A stretch of 64,000 nt of DNA from Gemmatimonadaceae bacterium (GCA_019637355.1 JAHBVT010000001.1:1395192-1459191), one strand, 5' to 3'; numbered from the stretch's first letter, positions 38,440 to 51,660 are shown. Notes: generated by a model from the sequence alone, not told the origin. Program-made: numbers and translations.

Positions 38440-38937
38440 ATGGCCATCAACGTGAAGGTGATGGAGCGTCCCGTGAGCGAGGTGAGCTATGTGCGCGCCA
38501 CGCTCTCCGGCCTCGGCCTGACGCTCAAGCACCTCGTCAATCCGCATAAGGTGACGGTGCAGTATCCCGACCAGCGCTGGGACATCTCCCCGCGCTGGCG
38601 CGGCACGCACCGGATGCTCACGACCGAGGACGGCAAGGCCAAGTGCGTGGCCTGCGGCCTCTGCCCGACCGTCTGCCCGTCCAATTGCATCAAGCTCGTG
38701 CCCGGCGAGGACGAGGCGGGGAACCGCTACCCGCTGGTGTTCGAGATTGACGAGTTCCGCTGCATCTTCTGCGGCTACTGCCAGGAGGTCTGCCCGGAAG
38801 AGGCGATCCATATGGGCCGCCACTACGAGAACGCCGAGTACTCGCGCGACGGCTTCGTCTACGACCTCGAGCGCCTGACCGCGCAGACGCATCCGGTCAG
38901 CGAGCTCTGGGACCCCGCCGACCCGCGGGGGGAGTGA
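38440..38937 (+). CDS. nuoI: NADH-quinone oxidoreductase subunit I
   Basis: 165 aa. A ferredoxin-like subunit with clusters N6a and N6b. The two motifs are CVACGLCPTVCPSNCI near residue 68 and CIFCGYCQEVCPEEAI near 105. RYPLVFEIDEFRC lies between them. One base separates it from the nuoH stop. Confidence 0.97.
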   Translation: MAINVKVMERPVSEVSYVRATLSGLGLTLKHLVNPHKVTVQYPDQRWDISPRWRGTHRMLTTEDGKAKCVACGLCPTVCPSNCIKLVPGEDEAGNRYPLVFEIDEFRCIFCGYCQEVCPEEAIHMGRHYENAEYSRDGFVYDLERLTAQTHPVSELWDPADPRGE

Positions 38938-38940
38938 CGG

Positions 38941-39486
38941 ATGAACAACGAGTTCCTCCCGCTCTTCTACACGTTCCACTTCTACCTCTTCGGGCTGATC
39001 GCGCTGGTCTCGGCGATTCTGTTCGTGACCCGCAAGAGCCCGGTGGCGGCGGCGCTGTGGCTGGTGAACGTGATGTTCTGCCTGGCCGCGCTCTACGTGA
39101 TGCTCGACGCACAGTTCATCGGCGCCATCCAAGTGCTGGTGTACGCCGGCGCGATTATGGTCGTGTTCCTGTTCGTGGTGATGCTCCTGAACCTCGGCAA
39201 GCCCGAGGACGTCAGCGACATCCGCGGGCAGTTGCCGCGCGTGACGGCTGGCTTTGTGGGCCTGGCGCTCCTCGCCGAGGTGATGGTCCTGGCGCGTGGT
39301 CGCTTCATTCCGACGCTGACGCTGCCGGTGCCGCCGAGCGTGGACACGGTGGAGAAGCCGGGCGGTATCATCGGCCCGATTGCGGACGTGCTCCTCAAGG
39401 AGCAGGTCCTGGCCTTCCAACTCTCGGCGGTGCTGCTGCTTGTGGCCATCGTCGGCGCGGTCGTGATCGGCCGCAAGCGGAGCTGA
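38941..39486 (+). CDS. nuoJ: NADH-quinone oxidoreductase subunit J
   Basis: 181 aa with five predicted membrane helices (about 8-28, 33-53, 57-80, 92-112, 150-172). QVLVYAGAIMVVFLFVVMLL is the family core. Part of the proton-pumping membrane arm. Three bases separate it from both neighbours. Confidence 0.94.
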   Translation: MNNEFLPLFYTFHFYLFGLIALVSAILFVTRKSPVAAALWLVNVMFCLAALYVMLDAQFIGAIQVLVYAGAIMVVFLFVVMLLNLGKPEDVSDIRGQLPRVTAGFVGLALLAEVMVLARGRFIPTLTLPVPPSVDTVEKPGGIIGPIADVLLKEQVLAFQLSAVLLLVAIVGAVVIGRKRS

Positions 39487-39489
39487 CCG

Positions 39490-39782
39490 ATGGTCGCTGA
39501 ATCCCTCGCGCTGTCGGCCGCGCTCTTCACGATCGGCGTCATCGGCGTGCTCACGCGCCGCAACGCCATCATCCTGTTTATGTGCGTCGAGCTGATGCTC
39601 AACGCCGTGAATCTCTCGCTGGTCGCGCTGAGCACGCTGTACGGCGCCGCCGGCCAGGTGTTCGTGCTCTTCGTCATCACCGTGGCGGCCGCCGAGGCGG
39701 CCGTGGGGCTCGCGATCGTCATCGCGATCTTCCGGCATCGCCAGTCGGTGCACCTCGATGACATCAACCTGCTGAAGGGCTG

Positions 39783-39783
<1 letters not shown>
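39490..39783 (+). CDS. nuoK: NADH-quinone oxidoreductase subunit K
   Basis: 97 aa with three membrane helices. The conserved membrane Glu residues are present in [12 protein letters not shown] (second helix) and [12 protein letters not shown] (third helix). Its stop overlaps the nuoL ATG. Confidence 0.96.
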
Positions 39784-41978
<2,195 letters not shown>

Positions 41979-41985
41979 TCCACCC

Positions 41986-43560
41986 GTGACCTCGTTCCTC
42001 GATTCCATCGGATACAACGGCTGGATCCTGCCGGCGCTGCTCGGGCTGCCGCTGGCAGGCGCGGCCGTGCTGTTCGCCCGGGCCGGACGCCAGGGCGATG
42101 CCGCAGCCGTGATGGCCTCCGACCGGCAGTTGGCGCTGGGCATCTTCCTGCTCGAAGCGCTGCTCTCCCTCGGCCTGTGGTGGTCCGTCGACACCACGCT
42201 GGCCGGCTGGCACGCGGTGGTGGACTTGGCGTGGATCCCGGCCTGGGGCGTGCGCTTCACGGTCGGCGTGGACGGCATCGCGTTGATGCTGGTGCTGCTG
42301 ACGACGCTGCTGATGCCGCTCGCCGTGCTCGGCGGCTGGACCAGCATCCGCGAGAAGACCGGCTGGTACTACGGCCTGCTGCTGGTGCTCACGACCGGGA
42401 TGCTCGGCGTGTTTATGGCGCTGGACCTGGTGCTGTTCTACGTGATGTGGGAAGTGATGCTCGTACCGATGTACCTGATCATCGGCGTGTGGGGCGGCCA
42501 GCGGCGCCTCTATGCGAGCCTCAAGTTCTTCCTCTACACGATGGTCGGCTCGCTGCTGATGCTGGTGGCCGTGGTCTGGCTGGGCCTGCAGGCGGGCGTG
42601 GACGGCGTGCCGAACTTCTCGTACGACGCCATCCTCTCGCTGTCGAAGGGCAGCTGGTGGAGCGGCTCGATCTGGCTGTTCGGCGCCTTTGCGCTGGCCT
42701 TCGCGGTGAAGGTGCCGATGTGGCCCTTCCATACGTGGTTGCCCGACGCCCACGTCGAGGCGCCCACCGCCGGCTCGGTGATCCTGGCGGCGATTATGCT
42801 CAAGATGGGCACCTTCGGCTTCGTGCGCTTCGCGCTGCCGCTGTTCCCGGCCGCAGCAATGCACCCGACCGTGCGCGGCGTGATGCTCGCGCTCGCGGTG
42901 ATCGGCATCGTATACGGCGCGCTGGTGGCGTTGGTGCAACCGGACTTCAAGAAGCTGGTCGCGTACTCCTCCGTCAGCCACCTGGGCTTCGTGATGCTCG
43001 GCATCTTCGCCGGGACGGTGGAGAGCGTGCAGGGCGCCTTGGTGGTGACCATCGCGCACGGCATCTCGACCGGCGCGCTGTTCCTGCTCATCGGGATGAT
43101 CTACGAGCGGCGCCACACGCGCCTGGTGGACGACTTCGGCGGCATCGCCAAGGTGATGCCGATGTTCGCGGTGTTCCTGACCATCGTCGCGCTCTCGAGC
43201 ATCGGCGTGCCCGGGACCAACGGCTTCGTGGGCGAGTTCCTGGTGCTGATCGGCTCGTACAAGACGATGCCCTTCCACGCCGTCATCGCCGCCACCAGCG
43301 TCATCTTCGCGGCGGCCTACCTGCTCTGGGCCGTGCAGCGCATCATCTACAATCCGCTGGTCAAGCCGGCCAACCAGGCCCTCGCCGGAATGGACCTGAA
43401 CCGGCGTGAGATCGGCCTGCTGGTACCCCTCGTGATCGGCATCCTCTGGATCGGCGTGTATCCCAAGCCCCTGCTGCAGAAGACCGAGACGGCGGCCACG
43501 GCGCTGGTCCGGATGCTTGACGCCGTCCCCGTGCGCTCGATGCTGGGGGCGGGCCGATGA
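41986..43560 (+). CDS. nuoM: NADH-quinone oxidoreductase subunit M
   Basis: 524 aa from GTG 41986, seven bases after nuoL. Antiporter-like subunit. FYVMWEVMLVPMYLIIGVWG holds the key Glu. KVPMWPFHTWLPDAHVEAPT with its Lys, KKLVAYSSVSHLGFVMLG and HGISTGALFLLIGM are intact. The stop overlaps the nuoN ATG. Confidence 0.97.
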   Translation: MTSFLDSIGYNGWILPALLGLPLAGAAVLFARAGRQGDAAAVMASDRQLALGIFLLEALLSLGLWWSVDTTLAGWHAVVDLAWIPAWGVRFTVGVDGIALMLVLLTTLLMPLAVLGGWTSIREKTGWYYGLLLVLTTGMLGVFMALDLVLFYVMWEVMLVPMYLIIGVWGGQRRLYASLKFFLYTMVGSLLMLVAVVWLGLQAGVDGVPNFSYDAILSLSKGSWWSGSIWLFGAFALAFAVKVPMWPFHTWLPDAHVEAPTAGSVILAAIMLKMGTFGFVRFALPLFPAAAMHPTVRGVMLALAVIGIVYGALVALVQPDFKKLVAYSSVSHLGFVMLGIFAGTVESVQGALVVTIAHGISTGALFLLIGMIYERRHTRLVDDFGGIAKVMPMFAVFLTIVALSSIGVPGTNGFVGEFLVLIGSYKTMPFHAVIAATSVIFAAAYLLWAVQRIIYNPLVKPANQALAGMDLNRREIGLLVPLVIGILWIGVYPKPLLQKTETAATALVRMLDAVPVRSMLGAGR

Positions 43561-45071
43561 CCTTCGATCTCGCGCTGCCGCTGCAGCTCGCCTCGGCGCT
43601 GCTGCCGGACATCGTCCTGATGGTCGGGGCGATGGTCCTGATGCTGTACGCCGCGTGGCGGCCGGACTCCGTGGCGCACCAGCGCTCGGTCGGCGTCGCC
43701 GCGATGAGCCTGCTCGTCGCCACCATCGCGGCCGTCGTCTATATGGCGGCGCGCGGCGACGCGTCCGGCGCCGGCATCATCGCCACCGACGGCCTGCGCT
43801 GGACCATCGACCTCGTCGTGCTCGTCGCCGCGCTGGGGACGGTGGCCCTGGCCATCGAGTACAACGACAAGCACGGCATCCCGCACGGCGAGATGCACGT
43901 GCTCGTCTGCTTCGCGACGGCCGGGATGATGATCCTCGCCGCCGGCCGCGACCTGATGGTGATCTTCCTCGGCATCGAGATTATGTCGGTGGCCGTGTAC
44001 GTGCTGGCCGGAATGAACCGCCGCAGCGCCAAGGCGGCCGAGTCGTCGCTCAAGTACTTCCTGCTCGGCGCCTTCGCGACCGGCTTCCTGCTCTACGGAA
44101 TGGCGCTGGTGTACGGCGCCACTGGAGAGACGCAGCTTACCGCCATCGCCGACCGCGTGCTCGGCTACGCCCTCGGTGACCATCCGATGTTGGTGGTCGG
44201 GGTGGGGCTGTTGACCATCGGTCTCGCGTTCAAGGTGGCGCTGGCCCCATTCCATATGTGGGCGCCCGACGTGTACGACGGCGCCCCGACGCCGATCACG
44301 GCGTATATGGCCGCCGCCGTGAAGGCCGCCGCGTTCGCCGGTTTCGCCCGCATCTGGTACGAGTGCTTCTTCCTCGTCACCGCTTGGCCCTTCGTCTTCT
44401 GGATCCTCGCCGTCGTCTCGATGATCGTCGGCAACGTCGTCGCGCTGCGGCAGCAGAACATCAAGCGGATGCTGGCCTATTCCAGCATCGTGCACTCCGG
44501 CTACTTGCTCATCACCATCCTCGCCTCCACCGCGATCGGCACGACGGCGCTGATCTTCTACGTGCTGGCATATACGCTGGCCACCTTCGGCGCTTTCGCC
44601 GTGGTGTCGGTGATGCAGGACGGCAGCGAGCGCAGCCCGATGATCGGAGACTACGCCGGGCTGTGGCACGTGCGTCCGATGCTGGCGGTGGGGATGTCCG
44701 TGTTCCTGCTGGCGCTACTCGGCTTCCCGGTGTTCGGCGGCATCGGCTTCTTCGCCAAGTGGTACTTGGTTAGCGCGGCGCTTTCGTCGCCGTTCAAGCT
44801 GTATTCGCTGGCGGCAATCCTGGTGCTGACCTCGGTCATCTCGGCGGGCTACTACCTCCAAGTGGTGCGCGTGATGTTTATGCAGCCGCGTCCGGAGGGA
44901 GCGCCGGCCGTACCCAGCGCCGGTCCGCTCACGCGGCTGGTGTTGGTCGGCACCGCGACGGCGATCCTACTCTTCGGCATCCTGCCCGGTCCGGTGGCCA
45001 ATTGGGCCTCCGGCGGCGCGCAGTTGCCGATGAACGCCACACACAGCGCGCCGAATCAGCTGTGGCGGTGA
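43557..45071 (+). CDS. nuoN: NADH-quinone oxidoreductase subunit N
   Basis: 504 aa. The last antiporter-like subunit. LGIEIMSVAVYVLAGM, KYFLLGAFATGFLLYG, KVALAPFHMWAPDVYDGAPTP and RMLAYSSIVHSGYLLI are intact. Last gene of the nuo operon; the GTG of the following phosphomannomutase overlaps its stop, so read-through and coupling are likely. Confidence 0.97.
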   Translation: MTFDLALPLQLASALLPDIVLMVGAMVLMLYAAWRPDSVAHQRSVGVAAMSLLVATIAAVVYMAARGDASGAGIIATDGLRWTIDLVVLVAALGTVALAIEYNDKHGIPHGEMHVLVCFATAGMMILAAGRDLMVIFLGIEIMSVAVYVLAGMNRRSAKAAESSLKYFLLGAFATGFLLYGMALVYGATGETQLTAIADRVLGYALGDHPMLVVGVGLLTIGLAFKVALAPFHMWAPDVYDGAPTPITAYMAAAVKAAAFAGFARIWYECFFLVTAWPFVFWILAVVSMIVGNVVALRQQNIKRMLAYSSIVHSGYLLITILASTAIGTTALIFYVLAYTLATFGAFAVVSVMQDGSERSPMIGDYAGLWHVRPMLAVGMSVFLLALLGFPVFGGIGFFAKWYLVSAALSSPFKLYSLAAILVLTSVISAGYYLQVVRVMFMQPRPEGAPAVPSAGPLTRLVLVGTATAILLFGILPGPVANWASGGAQLPMNATHSAPNQLWR

Positions 45072-46447
45072 TCGCCGCCGGGATCTTCCGGCAGTACGAC
45101 ATCCGCGGCGTCGTCGGTCAGGACCTGACTCTCGAGGCCGCGGAGGCCATCGGGCGTGCCTACGCGGTGCTGCTCGCGGAGCGTGGCATCGTCGGCGCGG
45201 TCGCCGTCGGCCGCGACAACCGGCCCAGCGGGGCGGGGCTCCGCGACGCGCTCGTGCGAGGGCTTACCGAGAGCGGCGTCGACGTCATCGACGTCGGCAT
45301 CGTCCCGACGCCGCTGCTCTACTGGTCGCTGCACCACCTCCCGGTGGTGGCGGGCATCCAGATCACCGGCTCGCACAATCCGCCGGAGTACAACGGCTTC
45401 AAGTGCTGCGTCGGGACCACCTCGCTGCACGGCGAGGGCATCCAACACCTGCGCGGCCTGATCGAGTCGGGCGCCGCGCGCAGCGGGAAGGGACGCGTCC
45501 GCCACGAGGACATCCTCGACCGCTATGTCGCCGACATCGTCGCGCGCATCGGGCCGCTACCGACGGATCTCAAGGTCGTCATCGACTGCGGCAACGGGGT
45601 CGGGGCCGTGGTGGCACCGAAGCTCTTCGCCGCCCTCGGCGTCACGCCCACGTGGCTCTTCGCCGAGAGCGACGGCAGCTTTCCGAACCACCACCCCGAT
45701 CCGACCGTCGTCGAGAACCTGCAGGATCTCATTCGCGCCGTGCGCGAGACCGGCAGCGAGCTGGGCATCGGCTTCGACGGCGACGCCGACCGCATCGGGA
45801 TGGTGGACGGCGACGGCAGCATCGTCTGGGGCGACTACCTGCTGCTGCTCTATGCCCGCGACGTGCTCGCGCGCACGGGGAAAGGCCAGTCGATCATCTT
45901 CGACGTCAAGTGCTCGCAGGCCCTGCCGGACGGCATCGCCGCTGCCGGAGGCAATCCGGTGATGTGGAAGACCGGCCACTCCCTCATCAAGGAGAAGATG
46001 AAGGAGTTGCAGGCGCCGATCGCCGGCGAGATGTCGGGACATATGTTCTTCACCGAGGGCTTCTACGGCCACGACGACGCGCTCTATGCCGCCGCGCGCC
46101 TGCTGCGCATCGTCGCCGACGCACGTCAGCCCGTGAAGACCCTGCTGGCCGACGTGCCGCGCTTCGTCTCCACGCCGGAAATCCGTGTGGACTGCCCGGA
46201 CGACCGCAAGGAGGCCATCGTCGCCGAGGCGCTGGCCTACTTCCGCAGCAAGTACCCCGTGAGCGATGTTGACGGCGTGCGCATCCTCTTTGACGGCGGC
46301 TGGGGCCTGATCCGGAGCTCGAACACGCAGCCCATCCTCGTGATGCGCTTCGAGGCCTCGAGCGCGGAGCGGCTGGCGGAACTGCGCGGCGAGGTCGAAG
46401 CCTGGCTCGTCGCCCGCGGCGTGTCCCTGACCGCCGCCGGCCACTGA
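45068..46447 (+). CDS. Phosphomannomutase / phosphoglucomutase
   Basis: 459 aa from GTG 45068. Interconverts hexose 1- and 6-phosphates for sugar-nucleotide and polysaccharide synthesis. FRQYDIRGVVG near the start, catalytic Ser102 in TGSHNPPEYNG, the metal site DGDADRIG near residue 238, the sugar-binding GEMSGHMFF near 320 and the phosphate-binding RSSNTQPILVMRFEA near 420 are intact. This is the ManB/AlgC-type of the alpha-D-phosphohexomutase family; substrate preference cannot be read from sequence. It overlaps the end of nuoN. Confidence 0.93.
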   Translation: MIAAGIFRQYDIRGVVGQDLTLEAAEAIGRAYAVLLAERGIVGAVAVGRDNRPSGAGLRDALVRGLTESGVDVIDVGIVPTPLLYWSLHHLPVVAGIQITGSHNPPEYNGFKCCVGTTSLHGEGIQHLRGLIESGAARSGKGRVRHEDILDRYVADIVARIGPLPTDLKVVIDCGNGVGAVVAPKLFAALGVTPTWLFAESDGSFPNHHPDPTVVENLQDLIRAVRETGSELGIGFDGDADRIGMVDGDGSIVWGDYLLLLYARDVLARTGKGQSIIFDVKCSQALPDGIAAAGGNPVMWKTGHSLIKEKMKELQAPIAGEMSGHMFFTEGFYGHDDALYAAARLLRIVADARQPVKTLLADVPRFVSTPEIRVDCPDDRKEAIVAEALAYFRSKYPVSDVDGVRILFDGGWGLIRSSNTQPILVMRFEASSAERLAELRGEVEAWLVARGVSLTAAGH

Positions 46448-46454
46448 GCTGAGC

Positions 46455-48902
46455 GTGCGGGGGCGGCGCAGCCTCCTCGGGTTCCTCGCCGGGGGCGCAC
46501 TGGCCCTGCTGGCCGGCCGGGCCGTGGCCGGCATCTACGCGGACTGGGCGTTCCACCAGGCACTGGGCTTCGGCGAACTCTGGGAGCTCAAGGCCGCGAC
46601 CGTGCTCGCGCTCCGCAGCGGAGCCTTGGTCGCCGCGACGCTCTTCGCCTTCGCGAACCTCTACGCCGTCCGGCACTCGATCGTCTCGCTGGTGCTGCCG
46701 AGTCAGTTGGGCGACCTAGAGATCCCGGAGGCCGTGCCCACGCAGCGCCTGACCTTGGTCGCGGCGCTGCTCGCGCTGCTCGTGGGAAGCCTCTTCGCGC
46801 TCCTGCCGATGGACTGGCACCAGGCCGCCTTGGCTTGGGAAGGGGTGCGCTTCGGCGAGATCGACCCGTACCTCGAGCACGACTTGGGGTTCTACGTGGC
46901 GTGGTTGCCTTGGGAGCGCGCGCTGCAGGCCCGCCTGATGTCGCTGACCATCGTCGTGGCGGCACTGGTGACGCTGCTGTATGCGGCCACACCGAGCATC
47001 CGCTGGACCGCGTCGGGCCTGTACGTCTCGACCTGGGTACGGCGGCACCTCTCGGTGCTCGGCGGGCTGGCGGTCGCGTTGATCGGCTGGGGCTGGCGTC
47101 TCGACCGCTTCGAGCGCCTCAGCCCTGGCAGCGGGGTCTGGCTCGACGCCACGACCGAGGCCGTGTTCACGAGCTTCGACCACCGCATAGCCCTGCCGTA
47201 CCGCGCCTTCGCCGCATTTGCCACGCTGCCCCTGGCGGCGGTGCTTGTCTACGCGGGCTGGCGTGGATACCTCCGCAGCGCCGTCGCGATGCTCGGGATG
47301 CTCATCGCGTTGGGGCCCATCGCCAGCGCGCTCCTCCCGGCGGTGGCCAAGCGGCCCCTGAATTCCGCCGAGGGCCGCCAGCAACAGCGTCCGTATCGCA
47401 ACACGTCCGCCCTATTCACTCGCCGGGCCTTCGGCGTCGACCAAATCGCCACCGCGCGCGCGTCCCTCGGCGTGGTGCCAGCATCCCGCGTGAGCCGCAG
47501 CGTGAGTGCGTGGGATCCGGCCGCCCTGGAGGCGCTGAGCGCCGACGGGCAGCGCCGTGACTCCGTGGTGGCCATCGGCTGGCACGGTGGCCGCGACGGG
47601 CTCGAGGCGCTGGCACTGCTGCGGCCGCGGTCGCCGCGCGATGGCGACTGGCACGCGGCGCGGTACCTCGCGCCCAGCGCCGACGACGCCGGTCGGCCCT
47701 TTCACGCTCCGTCGCTGGGGGACGGGCGACTGCCCGAAGTTCTGATCCACCCGGGCGCGGCCCGGGTCGCGCTCATTTCGGACCTGCGTGGCGACCTTGC
47801 TGGCGCGCCCTTCGAGACCACGTGGCAGCGCATCGCCCTTGCGTGGGCGGAGCAGGATCCCAGGCTGCTCGCCCGTGACGCGCCGTCGCCGCGGCCGGAG
47901 CTCGTGACGGCGCGCGACGTGCTGCGCCGCGTTGCCGCCGTGGTGCCGTTCCTCGAGGCGGGACCGACCATCCAGCCGTATGTGCGCGTGGACTCGCTGT
48001 ACTGGTTCGTGGAGCTCTTCAGCACGGCGACGCGCTATCCGCTCAGCGAGAGCGTCACGTTCAACGGCCGTGAATGGCGTTACGTGCAGCACGCGGCGAC
48101 GGCCGTGGTGCAGGCGCAGACGGGGCAGGTGACCATCATCCCCGTGGAGCGGCCCGATCCGGTGCTGCGGGTCTGGCTCGAGCGGGCGGGCAGCACGTTC
48201 ACGCCGCTGGCCGCCGCGCCGGACTGGATGCGCCGCGAGCGCCCCCCAGTGGTGGACTGGATGGTGGTGCAGGGCAGCGCGCTCGCCAGGGTGGGCTTCC
48301 AAGGCGACACCCTGGGCGCGCGCCGCTTGACGCGCCCGGACGATGCCGATGCCGACCTCGCCGTCGGTGGACCGACGCCGTTTCAGCTCGACAGCAGCGG
48401 CGCACTGGGCTGGGCGCTCCCGGTGGACATTCCGTGGGCGGGGCGGACGCTTGGCGTGCTGGTCGCGCGTGGTGGGACGGAGCGCCGCAGCGAGTTCCAC
48501 GAGGACGCGCGGCCGCGGTGGACGACCATCCTTGAACGGCTGCAGGGCGCGGCGGACGAGGCGGGCTTCGGACGGACGCTGCCGAACGTGCGGCGAGGCC
48601 GGGTCCAGAGCATTCCCACAGCGGACGGCGCGCTGTGGGTCCAGAGTTATTACGAGTGGCCACGCGACGGTGTCCCGCGGTTGGCCGGCGTGGTCGTGAG
48701 CAGCCGTGCGCAGACCGTGGCGGCCCGCACGCTCGGCGAGGCACTCGGCGAACGCCGGCCGCCGACGCGGCTCGATGGCGACGCATTCCGCGCGCGGGTC
48801 TCGCGGCTCTACGACGCGATGCAGGCCGCCCAGCGCAGCGGGGACTGGCGCGCCTACGGCGAGGCGTGGACCGCCCTCGGACGCCTGCTCGAACGCCCCT
48901 GA
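46455..48902 (+). CDS. UPF0182-family membrane protein
   Basis: 815 aa from GTG 46455. About seven hydrophobic helices occupy the first 310 residues (for example LLGFLAGGALALLAGRAVAG and LVAALLALLVGSLFALL). A large, probably extracytoplasmic domain follows. EIDPYLEHDLGFYVAWLPW and YVRVDSLYWFVELFSTATRYP match the UPF0182 pattern. The family is usually 850-1000 aa, so this is a slightly short member. Function is unknown. Seven bases separate it from the phosphohexomutase gene. Confidence 0.85.
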   Translation: MRGRRSLLGFLAGGALALLAGRAVAGIYADWAFHQALGFGELWELKAATVLALRSGALVAATLFAFANLYAVRHSIVSLVLPSQLGDLEIPEAVPTQRLTLVAALLALLVGSLFALLPMDWHQAALAWEGVRFGEIDPYLEHDLGFYVAWLPWERALQARLMSLTIVVAALVTLLYAATPSIRWTASGLYVSTWVRRHLSVLGGLAVALIGWGWRLDRFERLSPGSGVWLDATTEAVFTSFDHRIALPYRAFAAFATLPLAAVLVYAGWRGYLRSAVAMLGMLIALGPIASALLPAVAKRPLNSAEGRQQQRPYRNTSALFTRRAFGVDQIATARASLGVVPASRVSRSVSAWDPAALEALSADGQRRDSVVAIGWHGGRDGLEALALLRPRSPRDGDWHAARYLAPSADDAGRPFHAPSLGDGRLPEVLIHPGAARVALISDLRGDLAGAPFETTWQRIALAWAEQDPRLLARDAPSPRPELVTARDVLRRVAAVVPFLEAGPTIQPYVRVDSLYWFVELFSTATRYPLSESVTFNGREWRYVQHAATAVVQAQTGQVTIIPVERPDPVLRVWLERAGSTFTPLAAAPDWMRRERPPVVDWMVVQGSALARVGFQGDTLGARRLTRPDDADADLAVGGPTPFQLDSSGALGWALPVDIPWAGRTLGVLVARGGTERRSEFHEDARPRWTTILERLQGAADEAGFGRTLPNVRRGRVQSIPTADGALWVQSYYEWPRDGVPRLAGVVVSSRAQTVAARTLGEALGERRPPTRLDGDAFRARVSRLYDAMQAAQRSGDWRAYGEAWTALGRLLERP

Positions 48903-48988
48903 TTCCCTGCGCGCGGCGGTGCCGTTCGCGCGCGTGATGGGCTATTTTTGTAGGCTATTCCACAACTCGATTCCACCACGGAGACCGT

Positions 48989-50128
48989 GTGAACATCCAC
49001 GAGTATCAGGCGAAGGAGATCCTGCGCGGCTACGGCGTGCCGATCCCGCCGGGCGAAGTCGCCACGACGCCGGCGCAGGCCGAAGCGATCGCCACCAAGT
49101 ACGGCACGGCCGTGATGGTCAAGGCCCAGGTGCACGCCGGCGGGCGCGGCAAGGCCGGCGGCGTGAAGTTCTGCAAGACCCCGGCCGACGCCAAGGAGAA
49201 GGCGACGGCGATTCTCGGGATGACGATCAAGGACCTCACCGTCGAGAAGGTGCTGGTGACGGTCGCCGCCGACATCGGCAGCGAGGCCTACGTCGGCATC
49301 ATCGTCGACCGCGCCACCAAGAAGCCGGTGTTTATGGTGTCTGCCGCGGGCGGCATCGACATCGAGGAAGTCGCGGCGAAGACGCCGGAGAAGATCCTCT
49401 ACGTGCCGGTGGACGTGCGCTACGGCCTGCCGACCTATGACGCGATGCGGATGGGCTTCTTCCTCTACGAGGACGTGAAGCTGGCCCGTGCCGCCGCGAA
49501 GATTATGCAGCAGCTCTACGCCGCCTTTATGGCCGCCGGCTGCTCGCTGGCCGAAATCAACCCGCTGGTCGTCACGCCGACGGGCGAGCTCATCGCGGTT
49601 GACGGCAAGATGGTGATCGACGACAACGAGCTCGACCGCAAGCCGGAGATCGCCGCGCTGCGCGACGAGTCCAGCGAAGAGCCCTCCGAAGTGGACGCCC
49701 GCAACTCGAACCTCACGTTCATCAAGCTCGACGGCGACGTCGGCTGCGTGGTGAACGGCGCCGGCCTCGCGATGGCGACGATGGACCTCGTGAAGTACTA
49801 CGGCGGCGAGCCGGCCAACTTCCTCGACATCGGCGGCTCGTCGAATCCCGAGAAGGTGGTGAATGCGCTGCGCATCATCACCGCCGACCCGAACGTGAAG
49901 GCCATCCTGTTCAACATCTTCGGCGGCATCACGCGCACCGACGACGTGGCCAACGGCATCGTGACGGCCACGAAGCAGAATCCGCTGAAGGTGCCGATCG
50001 TCATCCGCCTCACCGGCACCAACGAAGAGATCGCGATGCAGATCCTCAAGGAGAACGGATTCTCCGCCTCCAGCGATATGGACACGGCCGTCAAGAGCGC
50101 GGTCGAGCTCGCCAAGGGAGGCAAGTGA
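48989..50128 (+). CDS. sucC: Succinyl-CoA synthetase beta subunit (ADP-forming type)
   Basis: 379 aa from GTG 48989. [20 protein letters not shown], the ATP-grasp [16 protein letters not shown] near 45, the metal site [13 protein letters not shown] near 195 and GGSSNPEKV near 290 are conserved. It makes ATP from succinyl-CoA in the TCA cycle. The 86-base gap before it has an AT-rich run, CTATTTTTGTAGGCTATT, that may hold the promoter. Paired with sucD. Confidence 0.96.
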   Translation: MNIHEYQAKEILRGYGVPIPPGEVATTPAQAEAIATKYGTAVMVKAQVHAGGRGKAGGVKFCKTPADAKEKATAILGMTIKDLTVEKVLVTVAADIGSEAYVGIIVDRATKKPVFMVSAAGGIDIEEVAAKTPEKILYVPVDVRYGLPTYDAMRMGFFLYEDVKLARAAAKIMQQLYAAFMAAGCSLAEINPLVVTPTGELIAVDGKMVIDDNELDRKPEIAALRDESSEEPSEVDARNSNLTFIKLDGDVGCVVNGAGLAMATMDLVKYYGGEPANFLDIGGSSNPEKVVNALRIITADPNVKAILFNIFGGITRTDDVANGIVTATKQNPLKVPIVIRLTGTNEEIAMQILKENGFSASSDMDTAVKSAVELAKGGK

Positions 50129-50129
50129 G

Positions 50130-51002
<873 letters not shown>

Positions 51003-51011
51003 CGGCAGTTC

Positions 51012-51134
51012 ACCACAGAGGGCACAGAGGACACAGAGAACGGCAACAGCTGTTCTTGGGGGTGTGGCGCCGGAGCATTAGTGCGCGCCCCCTCCGCTCC
51101 TGTTGTTCTCTGTGTGCTCTGTGCCCTCTGTGGT
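51012..51134. repeat. Class C intergenic hairpin repeat
   Basis: A 30-base arm at 51012-51041, built on CACAGAGG-type units, pairs with 51105-51134 with a single mismatch. The loop is 63 bases. It occupies the sucD-ndk gap and ends 37 bases before the ndk ATG. Similar CACAGAGGACACAGAG sequences are scattered in many high-GC genomes. Confidence 0.85.
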
Positions 51135-51171
51135 AAAGCGCAGTTCCTCGACCCCGACACCCGACCCTCGT

Positions 51172-51591
51172 ATGGCACTCAACTACACCTTCTCCATCAT
51201 CAAGCCGGACGCCTTCAACACGGGCAAGGCCGGCAAGATCCTCGCGCACCTCGAGGCCCAGGGCTTCACCCTCAAGGCGGCCCGCGTGGTGCATATGTCC
51301 AAGCAGCAGGCCGAGGAGTTCTACGCGGTGCACCGCGGCCGCCCGTTCTTCGGCGAGCTGGTGGCCTTTATGAGCTCCGCGCCCTGTATGCCGTTCGTGC
51401 TGCAGAAGGACAACGCCGTGCACGCCCTGCGGGACGCCATCGGCGCGACGGACCCGGCCGAGGCCGCGGCCGGCACGGTCCGGAAGCTGTACGCGGAATC
51501 GAAGGGCAAGAACGCGATCCACGCCTCGGACTCCGACGAGAACGCGCTGCGCGAGAGCCGGTTCTTCTTCGCGGAAGCGGACACGATCTAG
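51172..51591 (+). CDS. ndk: Nucleoside diphosphate kinase
   Basis: 139 aa from ATG 51172 (MALNYTFSIIKPDA); the frame opens earlier inside the class C repeat. Transfers gamma-phosphate from ATP to nucleoside diphosphates through phospho-His117 in NAIHASDS. KPDAFNTGKAGKI near residue 11 and GATDPAEAAAGTVRK near 95 are conserved. Flanked on both sides by hairpin repeats (51012 and 51599). Confidence 0.96.
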   Translation: MALNYTFSIIKPDAFNTGKAGKILAHLEAQGFTLKAARVVHMSKQQAEEFYAVHRGRPFFGELVAFMSSAPCMPFVLQKDNAVHALRDAIGATDPAEAAAGTVRKLYAESKGKNAIHASDSDENALRESRFFFAEADTI

Positions 51592-51598
51592 CGGACAA

Positions 51599-51660
51599 GA
51601 CGGAAGACTGAAGACGGAAGGAGTTCGCGTCCGGGCACCTTCCGTCTTCAGTCTTCCGTC
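51599..51660. repeat. Class B intergenic hairpin repeat, full copy
   Basis: A perfect 23-bp inverted repeat: left arm 51599-51621 and right arm 51638-51660 with a 16-base loop. The arms are GACGGAAGAC-based and clearly related to the class A GACGGATGAC units. It lies just after the ndk stop. A single right arm of the same sequence occurs at 55359. Confidence 0.85.
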
